The notes below the pieces were generated by a model. It was not told where the DNA came from. It saw nothing but the letters and a program-made list of their open reading frames with translations, and searched no databases. The position numbers and the translations under genes are program-made. A DNA stretch of 14,536 nucleotides from contig JASIJX010000096.1 in the NCBI GenBank assembly GCA_030049955.1, positions 1 to 14,536 of the forward strand, in the 5' to 3' direction. The stretch is from Acidobacteriaceae bacterium. Lineage in GTDB: Bacteria; Acidobacteriota; Terriglobia; Terriglobales; Acidobacteriaceae. The first letter of the stretch is position 1, and every line of letters starts with the position of its first letter. Positions 7,972-14,536 of this stretch are shown piece after piece.

Positions 7972-10434
7972 ATGAAGGACTACTACGCGGCAAAGAGTCC
8001 ATCGGTGTCCCGTCGAACGTTTGCGAAGAGCGCATTATTGGGAATCTCGTCCCTGTTCTTAAATAAACGTCTCAAGGGAACGACGCTCACAAGCAATACG
8101 CCCCCATCCACGTTTATTAACCCGCTGATCGGAGCAAGCACCAGCACCTTGCTGGGTGAGGGTAAGACATTTCCTGGCCCAACAACTCCCTTTGGAATGG
8201 TGCAACTGAGTCCGGACACGATTACAGGCGGGGTGAAAGGTCCCGGGTACGCCTACGAGGGTGATAGTGCGCCCGGCTATTCATATGAACAGCGAACAAT
8301 CGAAGGTTTCAGCTTCACTCATATGAGTGGGGTCGGTTGGTACGGGGATTTCGGGAACTTACAGGTAATGCCAACAACGGGACCGATGAAGCTCGACTGC
8401 GGACGAGTTGATCATCCGGGGGAAGGTTGGAGGTCAGCATATCGCCACGCAAGCGAGAGCGCCGAAGCAAACTTTTATGCAGTGACACTGGATGATTACG
8501 GCATTGGAGTTGAACTCGCGGCCGCTCCGCGAGCGGGAGTGCTTCGGTTCAGTTACCCAGAAACAGATTCCGCACGTATTCAAGTGAATTTGTCACGCCG
8601 CATCGGCGGAACATCTACCCGACAATATGTTCGGGTCGCTGGTGACAACGCAATAGAAGGCTGGATGCGGTGTCCGTGTTCCGGGGGCGGGTGGGGAAAC
8701 GGAGACGGCAAAGTCAGCTATACGGCTTACTTCCGCATGGAGTTCTCCAAACCGCTCGAACGATTCGGTGTGTGGCAGATTGATGTACCGGACGATGCAT
8801 TTCCAGTTCAGCACGGTCTGGCGACCTCTTACTTTCAAACAGACCAATACCAGGAGCTTGTCCGGAAGGGACAAGTGATCGCGCGTTGCCAGGAGTGGGA
8901 AGGCAACCATATCGGTTTTTTTGCGGAATTTCCCTCACTCAATGCCGGCGGCAAGCTGGCGATCAAATCGGCAATTAGTTTTGTCAACGTTGAGGGCGCC
9001 CGAAAGAATCTCGCACACGATATTCCCGATTGGGACTTTGAGAATGTTCGCCGACAGGGAAGGGCGCTTTGGGATCAGGCACTTAATTCTATCGAGATCG
9101 AGGGTGCCTCGGAAGATCAGAAGAGGATCTTCTTCACTGCCATTTATCACGCGATGATCGATCCGCGTGTAATTTCTGACGTCGATGGCCAGTACGCAGG
9201 GGCAGACGGAAGAATTCACATTGCCGAAGGCTACACGCCAAGGACCATCTTCAGCGGCTGGGACGTGTTTCGCGGAGAATTCCCACTGATGACGCTTTTA
9301 AACACACGGTTAGTCTCCGACGAAATCAACTCTCTCGTGACGTTAGCCGAGTCGAGCGGCAAGGGGTACCTCGAACGCTGGGAGATTATGAATTCGTACA
9401 GCGGATGCATGGACGGAGATCCAGCGACCTCGGTGATTCTCGACGCGTCTGTAAAGGGTATCAGGGGATTCGATCTCGAGAAAGCCTATGCGGCGTGTCG
9501 GCAGACGGCGACAGGTACCGGCGGCGAGACGAACCGACCTGAAAACAATTTTTATCTTCAGCACGGATTTGTTCCCGAACAGGTCTCCTGGACTCTGGAC
9601 AACGCATACTTTGACTGGTGCGTCGGAAGTTTTGCAGCTTTATTGGGAAAGACAGATGACGCGCGGCTCTTCTCTGCGCGCTCACAAAACTACAAAAAGA
9701 TTTTCGATCCTCAGGTCAGAAGCATGCGAGCTAGAAGGGCAAATGGCGAATGGGTACCCTGGCTCGGCAAAACGGAATTTGGTCAAGGTTGCACAGAAAG
9801 CAACCCTCTCCAGCAAACGTGGTTCGTTCCGCATGATGTGCCGGGGCTGATCGAATTGATGGGCGGAGACGAAGAGTTTTCATGGCAACTTGAAGATCTC
9901 TTTACCAAGACACCATCGTCGTTTGGATGGAACGCCTATTACAACCATTCAAATGAGCCGGTTCACCATATCCCTTATCTGTTTGTTTACGCCGGAAAGC
10001 CGTGGCTCACGCAGAAGTGGGTACGACGTATTCTCGCAGGTGCCTATCACAATGATGTAAATGGAATCTGCGGGAACGATGACGTAGGGCAGATGTCGGC
10101 CTGGTTTGTTCTAGGTGCATTAGGGTTCTACCCTGTTTGTCCCGGCAGCGGAGTCTACATTCTCGGAAGTCCTCTATTTAGTCGAGCTGCAATCCATTTG
10201 GATGAACAACTCTATAAGAGGAGTGTCTTTGAGATCGTGGCTGAGAAACAAGCGCCAGACCATCCGTATATCCAATCCGCACTCCTGAATGGAAAGCCGT
10301 TATCGCGCGCATGGCTTCGACACAGCGAAATTGCTGCGGGCGGTCGCTTAGAACTGGTCTTGGGGCACGAGCCCAACTTAACCTGGGCAACCGAGAAAGT
10401 GAATCGTCCCCCGAATGCTGCCTCAGAATTGTGA
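7972..10434 (+). CDS. GH92 alpha-mannosidase, Tat-exported
   Basis: Predicted 820-residue exo-alpha-mannosidase of glycoside hydrolase family 92, a calcium-dependent inverting family that removes terminal alpha-mannose from N-glycans and mannans. A Tat signal (SRRTFAK at 13-19, then a hydrophobic run) predicts folded export to the periplasm. The N-terminal beta-sandwich has FINPLIG (48-54), TFPGPTTPFGMVQLSPDT (66-83) and GFSFTHMSGVG (112-122). The (alpha/alpha)6 catalytic half has SGWDVFRGEFPLMTLL (about 428-443), the NEPVHHIPYLF motif whose glutamate (about 662) is the family's expected general acid, and GNDDVGQMSAW with acidic residues near 703-704 for the base and calcium region, followed by GFYPVCPGSGVYILGSPLF. 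All key motifs are intact. The length is normal. The start at 7972 gives a proper Tat n-region; ATGs at 7921 and 7954 are alternatives and no ribosome site is decisive. The bond specificity cannot be read from sequence. Confidence 0.93.
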   Translation: MKDYYAAKSPSVSRRTFAKSALLGISSLFLNKRLKGTTLTSNTPPSTFINPLIGASTSTLLGEGKTFPGPTTPFGMVQLSPDTITGGVKGPGYAYEGDSAPGYSYEQRTIEGFSFTHMSGVGWYGDFGNLQVMPTTGPMKLDCGRVDHPGEGWRSAYRHASESAEANFYAVTLDDYGIGVELAAAPRAGVLRFSYPETDSARIQVNLSRRIGGTSTRQYVRVAGDNAIEGWMRCPCSGGGWGNGDGKVSYTAYFRMEFSKPLERFGVWQIDVPDDAFPVQHGLATSYFQTDQYQELVRKGQVIARCQEWEGNHIGFFAEFPSLNAGGKLAIKSAISFVNVEGARKNLAHDIPDWDFENVRRQGRALWDQALNSIEIEGASEDQKRIFFTAIYHAMIDPRVISDVDGQYAGADGRIHIAEGYTPRTIFSGWDVFRGEFPLMTLLNTRLVSDEINSLVTLAESSGKGYLERWEIMNSYSGCMDGDPATSVILDASVKGIRGFDLEKAYAACRQTATGTGGETNRPENNFYLQHGFVPEQVSWTLDNAYFDWCVGSFAALLGKTDDARLFSARSQNYKKIFDPQVRSMRARRANGEWVPWLGKTEFGQGCTESNPLQQTWFVPHDVPGLIELMGGDEEFSWQLEDLFTKTPSSFGWNAYYNHSNEPVHHIPYLFVYAGKPWLTQKWVRRILAGAYHNDVNGICGNDDVGQMSAWFVLGALGFYPVCPGSGVYILGSPLFSRAAIHLDEQLYKRSVFEIVAEKQAPDHPYIQSALLNGKPLSRAWLRHSEIAAGGRLELVLGHEPNLTWATEKVNRPPNAASEL

Positions 10435-10494
10435 AACCTGATAGCGATTTCAAACAAGATGCCAACAAATCACTCAGTTGAGACAAGGGACCAA

Positions 10495-10524
10495 ATGAAT
10501 CGTCGCCCGCAAGGAACTTCCTAG
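10495..10524 (+). CDS. Short upstream ORF before the GH38 gene (9 codons)
   Basis: ATG at 10495 is preceded by AAGGGA (10485-10490) at a 4-nt spacing, a better ribosome site than that of the GH38 gene itself. It encodes MNRRPQGTS and stops at 10522-10524, five bases before the GH38 ATG. Its peptide echoes the GH38 N-terminus MNRRDALKGT, and the octamer AAGGAACT is present in both (10511-10518 and 10552-10559), as if the start region had been duplicated and shifted out of frame. It may deliver ribosomes to the GH38 start by re-initiation, or be a chance relic. Confidence 0.35.
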   Translation: MNRRPQGTS

Positions 10525-10529
10525 CAAAT

Positions 10530-13424
10530 ATGAACAGACGTGACGCCCTAAAAGGAACTGCCGCTGCGGCCGGAATCATTTGCTTGCAACCTCAGATCTT
10601 GGCTCTTGACCAGGATCAGACCTCTTTGGAGAAGTCGGACTTTGCCCGGCCGATTCGCGGGATGGCGAATCAGGGAGGGAGATTTGTTCAACCGATCCAA
10701 CTGACGATAACGCACGCCGGAACCGACGCAATGCTGGTTGTACGCTTCGACCATCAGGAGGTCGAGCGCCGTGTTCTGTCTGCAGGAACACATACGTTCA
10801 ATGTCTATCTCGATCCGGTTGAAACAGCCAGGCAAGTGCATATCGAGTATGAAATTGCCGGCACGTCAAATTCGGCCAAAGTTCGCGTGGAACCGGTACG
10901 CAAGGTCCAGATCTTCATCTTGCCCCATTCTCACCACGACCTAGGATATACCGATCTCCAGAGCAACATTGAGGCAAAACAAGTGGCAAATATCTCCAAG
11001 GGAATTGAACTGGCGCGAAACACCGCCAACTACCCGCCGGGAGCCCGATTCGTTTGGAACCTTGAGGTCCTCTGGGGTTTAGATCTGTTCATGAGAACCA
11101 AAACCGAGCCAGAACGCGAAGAGTTAATTAGCGCTGTGAAGAAAGGATGGATCGGGCTCAACGGTATGTATGCGAACGAGCTCACTGGCCTTTGCCGGCC
11201 TGAAGAACTTCTGCAATTGTTCCGTTATTCAATGGAAATAAGTAATCAATCTGGAGTCCGCGTTGATTCCGCCATGATCAGTGATGTCCCTGGGTATACC
11301 TGGGGGACGGTCTCCGCAATGGCCCAAGCAGGTATCCGCTACTTCTCGGCCGCTCCCAATTACTTCGACCGAATAGGGACCTTTATGGTCGCTTGGCAGG
11401 ACAAACCGTTCTGGTGGGTCTCTCCTTCAGGAAATGAAAGGGTGCTTTTTTGGATTCCCTGGACTGGCTATGCGATGTCGCACATCATGAAGCTGGATTC
11501 AGAGTGGGTCAGCAAGTATCAAGCAAGACTGGATGAAATCAGTTTCCCCTATCAAATCTCTTATATTCGGTGGGCGGGCCACGGCGACAATGCCGTCCCT
11601 GATCCGGACATTTGTGAGTTCGTGAAGCAATGGAATGAAGAATATGAATGGCCCCGCTTCACCATTTCGACAACGGGGGATGCGTTTGCTGCATTCGAGA
11701 AACAATATGGCCACCGGCTGCCGGAATTCAAAGGCGACCTGACCCCTTACTGGGAGGATGGAGCCGGGTCATCGGCGTTGGAGACACGAATGAGCCGCGG
11801 AGCAGGCGAGCGTCTGGTGCAGGCAGCAACGCTCTCTACGATGCTGGCACCGCACGCATACAAGAACTCTGATTTCAACGCAGCCTGGAGAAATGTCTTG
11901 TTGTATTCGGAACACACATGGGGAGCGTGGAATAGTGTTTCGGATTCTGAGAACCCCTTCGTGACACAACAATGGCAGGTTAAGCGCCAATTCGCGGTGG
12001 ACGCTGAGAGCGAATCAAAGAGACTCCTCGATGGGGTGCTCGACGCATACGTCAGCGAGAGCGATAGTTCGACTATAGACGTGCATAACACCTGCTCTTG
12101 GTCGAGGACAGATGTGGTTCTGATCTCGAAGGAGAGCTCTCTCGGCAAAGATCATGTCAAGAACGAACATGGTGCATCTATTCCATCACAACGTCTTTCA
12201 ACGGGAGAATTGGCCTTTCTCGTAGAGAATGTTCCTGCGCTGGGAACCGCGAGTTTTCATCTTTCAACAGCAGCGCCGCATGTCCCGGCAAGATGCGTTT
12301 CAGTGCTGGACGGAGTTTTGGATAACGGTTTTGTGCGCGCAAAAGTCAATAGAAAGAACGGCAACATCATCGAGCTCATGTCCAAGAGGGTTGCGCACAA
12401 CCTTGTGGACACAAGCTCAGACCAAGCAGTAAATAAATACCTGTTCCTTGAAGGAAGTGACACATCGAAAGCGAGTACGAGTGGGCCGGCGCACGTCGTA
12501 ATCGAGGACCCCGGTCCCCTCGTTGCCTCGATCCGTATCGAGTCTTCCGCGCCGGGGTGTGTGGACCTTGTTCGTCGCGTGCGAGTGAAAGCCTATGTGG
12601 ATTGGATCGAAATTCTCAATACCCTGAATAAGAAACGCACCCACCTGAATCCGCACCCGGGCGAAGGCGGTCCTGGCGGTGATTTTGCTCAGCATGAATC
12701 CAAGGAAAGCGTGCAATTTGCATTTCCGTTTGCAATTGAGAACGGCCAGATTCACATCGATGTTCCTCTTGCAGTAATGCGTCCTGAAATTGATCAACTT
12801 CCGGGATCTTGCAAGAACTGGTTACCTGTGGGCCGATGGATCGATGTTGCAAATGCTGAGTACGGCGTCACCTGTACAACGCTTGATGCGCCTATGGTCG
12901 AAATCGGTTCGCTGTCGGCCACCATGCTAGGCTCGCAAACCCATCCTGAAATCTGGCGAAAGCATATTGAGCCCACACAGACATTTTATTCCTGGGTCAT
13001 CAACAATCATTGGTCAACAAATTACCGCGCATATCAGGAGGGACTCATCGAGTTTCGGTATGCGCTTCGTCCGCACGTCGGTTACGAGCCCGCAGCTGCG
13101 AGCCGATTTGCGATTGGCATGTCACAACCACTTGTTGTTTCGCCCAAGGGACAGCGACCTCGAACGGCTCTGAAGCTCCGGATAGATCAGGAAGATGTGC
13201 TTCTGCAGGAATGCAAGCGAAGTGCAGACGACAGCGCGTGGATTGTCCGGCTTTTCGGCGCCGCGGGAGAAGACCGTAACACCAGTTTGACTTGGACAGA
13301 TGACACTCCGATCAAGATTTGGCGGAGCGACCTGAGCGAACAGCCGCTTGAACTACTCGGTAAACAGGTGGAGGTACACGCTTGGGAATTGGTCACCCTG
13401 CGCATTGAAACCCCGAACGCGTAG
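10530..13424 (+). CDS. GH38-type alpha-mannosidase, Tat-exported
   Basis: Predicted 964-residue protein of the glycoside hydrolase 38 fold, a zinc-dependent retaining alpha-mannosidase family. The N-terminus MNRRDALKGTAAAAG is a Tat signal (RRDALK). A small beta-rich domain follows at about 45-125. The catalytic domain opens with HSHHDLGYTD (133-142), where H135 and D137 correspond to the zinc ligands of the family HxHxDxGW motif. D252 in ISDVPGYTW stands where the nucleophile aspartate lies in the canonical DPFGH motif. EHTWGAW (about 461-467) probably supplies the third zinc-binding histidine (H462). The C-terminal half is beta-rich and contains YSWVINNHWSTNY (about 820-832), common in bacterial members. 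The divergent motifs place it in a distant bacterial subgroup, so mannosidase activity is likely but not certain. It begins 95 bp after the GH92 gene with no terminator between, and is probably co-transcribed. Its own ribosome site is weak. Confidence 0.85.
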   Translation: MNRRDALKGTAAAAGIICLQPQILALDQDQTSLEKSDFARPIRGMANQGGRFVQPIQLTITHAGTDAMLVVRFDHQEVERRVLSAGTHTFNVYLDPVETARQVHIEYEIAGTSNSAKVRVEPVRKVQIFILPHSHHDLGYTDLQSNIEAKQVANISKGIELARNTANYPPGARFVWNLEVLWGLDLFMRTKTEPEREELISAVKKGWIGLNGMYANELTGLCRPEELLQLFRYSMEISNQSGVRVDSAMISDVPGYTWGTVSAMAQAGIRYFSAAPNYFDRIGTFMVAWQDKPFWWVSPSGNERVLFWIPWTGYAMSHIMKLDSEWVSKYQARLDEISFPYQISYIRWAGHGDNAVPDPDICEFVKQWNEEYEWPRFTISTTGDAFAAFEKQYGHRLPEFKGDLTPYWEDGAGSSALETRMSRGAGERLVQAATLSTMLAPHAYKNSDFNAAWRNVLLYSEHTWGAWNSVSDSENPFVTQQWQVKRQFAVDAESESKRLLDGVLDAYVSESDSSTIDVHNTCSWSRTDVVLISKESSLGKDHVKNEHGASIPSQRLSTGELAFLVENVPALGTASFHLSTAAPHVPARCVSVLDGVLDNGFVRAKVNRKNGNIIELMSKRVAHNLVDTSSDQAVNKYLFLEGSDTSKASTSGPAHVVIEDPGPLVASIRIESSAPGCVDLVRRVRVKAYVDWIEILNTLNKKRTHLNPHPGEGGPGGDFAQHESKESVQFAFPFAIENGQIHIDVPLAVMRPEIDQLPGSCKNWLPVGRWIDVANAEYGVTCTTLDAPMVEIGSLSATMLGSQTHPEIWRKHIEPTQTFYSWVINNHWSTNYRAYQEGLIEFRYALRPHVGYEPAAASRFAIGMSQPLVVSPKGQRPRTALKLRIDQEDVLLQECKRSADDSAWIVRLFGAAGEDRNTSLTWTDDTPIKIWRSDLSEQPLELLGKQVEVHAWELVTLRIETPNA

Positions 13425-13551
13425 GTTCGGCTGCAATCGACTTCAGTCGCGGATCACTGTGACACCGAGTTTTTCGGAAGGACGCATACCAAGAGCAGAT
13501 GCACCAGAATCGGTAATCAGATTTTTCGGTTTCATGGTGGGACAGTTTTGA

Positions 13552-13863
13552 ACATTCACAAAGCGTGTTTGCCGCTGTCTTTTAGGCGAAAGAAACCCTC
13601 GATCCGCTAATCTCGCGGACAATCTTGGAATATCGAGCACTACGGTATTCAGAGCCCTTTGCATCTTCCAGACATCGCTGGGGGAAACGAAAACCAGGAT
13701 TCTGGATCGGGCAATCGAAATGAATTTTTGCCCGAATAAAGGCGTGACTCCGGGGCATGGGAAACCACGATGGAAATGGGACAGGTTGACTGAGGCAGGA
13801 AGTTTCTTCGATGAGATCAACTTGTACCAACGATGTAAGGCCTTAGCGAGGGAAAGAAGATGA
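13552..13863 (+). pseudogene. LacI-family regulator relic (HTH only, no start codon)
   Basis: The frame opens after a TGA at 13549-13551 and closes at TGA 13861-13863. It has no ATG, GTG or TTG before the conserved part. Bases 13609-13728 encode a 40-residue segment containing NLADNLGISSTTVFRAL and ETKTRILDRAIEMNF, which aligns without gaps to the LacI-family DNA-binding domain (pattern VARLAGVS-ATVSRVL....V..ETRERVLAAAEELGY), and PN follows as usual. After that the sequence no longer resembles a LacI ligand-binding domain and stops within about 45 residues. A neighbouring frame (13548-13610) with a TTG start could be the shifted N-terminus. I read this as a decayed local sugar regulator, truncated by deletion and frameshift. 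Its TGA overlaps the ATG of the next gene (ATGA). Confidence 0.65.
13848..13853 (+). promoter_or_regulatory. Ribosome binding site of the last gene
   Basis: GAGGGA lies 6 nt before the ATG at 13860 and supports that start, which also yields a well-placed Tat signal. Confidence 0.65.
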
Positions 13864-14536
13864 CGAACGATCCAATCGCGCCGGGGAGCATCACCCGGCG
13901 CAGGTTTGTGGGCACAACTCTTGCGGCGCTCTCAGCCGGCATTGCCTCGAGAAGAGGACTGGCGGACGGTGTGGAGTTTCGCGCCGAGCCGGAAGCCGGC
14001 CAGATTCCGACGCTCGACGACCTGGCGACCGGATGGCTGGATTGCAGCCAGTTGGCTCATATGCCCTCCCTGCATAATTTTCATGAGATGGCTGCCTGCG
14101 CACCCGACCTCGTAGGCGTCAATTTTTGTCCCGGAGGCCAACTCTATGAGGACTCCGGTCCGCGTTGGTACATCTACAACACGTTACCGCTCTGCCGCCT
14201 GCTGATCGACGGAGGACAGTACGACAGCTCGAACTGCCGATGGTCTGCGTATCAGGCGGAGCGGCGAGCCAATGCCGGCGATCTGGAGGTGCTCACCACC
14301 AACCGGCTGGTGATGGAGGACACGATCGTTCTTTGGCGCCTGAGGCTGACCAATACCGCATTGGCGGAAAGGAGCTTTCATCTCTGCGTGGCCGCTGACG
14401 GCGAGCTGAACCATACTGAAGCCGGTCTTGAGATTCAAGCGATGGCTGTGTTGGATGAAGTCGTCGATCACTTCGCAGGAGGAGGTGCTCGTTTTCGCGT
14501 TGTGAGCCGCAACTCATTCGGCGTTCCGGATGGGAA
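13860..14536 (+). CDS. Tat-exported protein, probable glycosidase N-terminus (partial)
   Basis: The first 225 codons of a gene that runs off the window. Residues 12-31 form a Tat signal (TRRRFVGTTLAAL and a short hydrophobic run), the third such signal in this cluster. The mature part starts near residue 34. Segments such as RWYIYNTLPLCRLLIDGG and NRLVMEDTIVLWRLRLTNT have the look of the N-terminal beta-sandwich that precedes the (alpha/alpha)6 barrel in GH63-, GH78- and trehalase-like enzymes, where a WRxRLTN strand is common. I cannot name a family: the catalytic half is outside the window. Context favours a sugar-processing role. It starts at a good ribosome site and overlaps the LacI relic by ATGA. 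It may belong to a separate transcript from the mannosidases, given the 435-bp gap. Confidence 0.7.
   Translation, partial: MTNDPIAPGSITRRRFVGTTLAALSAGIASRRGLADGVEFRAEPEAGQIPTLDDLATGWLDCSQLAHMPSLHNFHEMAACAPDLVGVNFCPGGQLYEDSGPRWYIYNTLPLCRLLIDGGQYDSSNCRWSAYQAERRANAGDLEVLTTNRLVMEDTIVLWRLRLTNTALAERSFHLCVAADGELNHTEAGLEIQAMAVLDEVVDHFAGGGARFRVVSRNSFGVPDG

Noticed and set aside
13413..13430. CCGAAC/GTTCGG hairpin overlapping the GH38 stop codon, as a terminator
   Set aside because: Only 6 bp, no following T-tract, and it includes the stop codon itself; too weak to call.
13454..13462. TCACTGTGA odd palindrome as a CRP-like or repressor site
   Set aside because: Nine bases with no matching second half-site and no promoter elements nearby; expected by chance at this length.
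13443..13820. 125-residue minus-strand open frame between GH38 and the last gene
   Set aside because: It lies opposite the LacI HTH-encoding frame, has no recognisable motif, and the plus-strand reading explains the region better.
1..14536. CRISPR array, tRNA, rRNA or intact insertion sequence
   Set aside because: No regularly spaced long direct repeats, no cloverleaf-like or rRNA-like sequence, and no transposase frame were seen on either strand.

Overview
The window looks like chromosomal DNA of an Acidobacteriota soil bacterium (Solibacter/Terriglobia-like). That assignment rests on gene content, not on a database search: a very long Oar-like TonB-dependent receptor with an N-terminal CarboxypepD_reg domain, a divergent membrane-anchored regulator-like protein of a type I associate with Acidobacteria, a secreted TPR protein, and carbohydrate enzymes exported by the Tat pathway.

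Layout. Bases 1-983 hold no convincing gene, but carry a patch of repeated ACAGGGAA-type motifs (about 386-780) and a nested stem-loop (845-895). A minus-strand gene (984-2333) encodes a one-component regulator-like membrane protein. It is divergent from the TonB receptor gene (2639-6166). The shared intergenic region contains two exact 12-bp direct repeats spaced 20 bp apart and a near-copy close to the regulator start, so these are candidate operators. A strong hairpin (6274-6299) follows the receptor. Then come a TPR protein (6447-7622), a GH92 alpha-mannosidase (7972-10434), a GH38-type alpha-mannosidase (10530-13424) and the first 225 codons of another Tat-exported protein, probably a glycosidase (from 13860, running off the end).

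Small items that are easily missed: a 9-codon ORF (10495-10524) just before the GH38 gene, whose peptide mimics the GH38 N-terminus; and, between GH38 and the last gene, an open frame without a start codon (13552-13863) that encodes a recognisable LacI-family helix-turn-helix followed by unrelated sequence, evidently a regulator relic.

Working model (inference): this is an acidobacterial locus for uptake and breakdown of alpha-mannose-containing glycans. The receptor would bring glycan fragments across the outer membrane, the GH92 and GH38 enzymes would trim alpha-mannosyl residues in the periplasm, and the divergent membrane protein would sense the substrate and control the receptor. No SusD-like partner, transporter or GH76 endo-enzyme is visible here.
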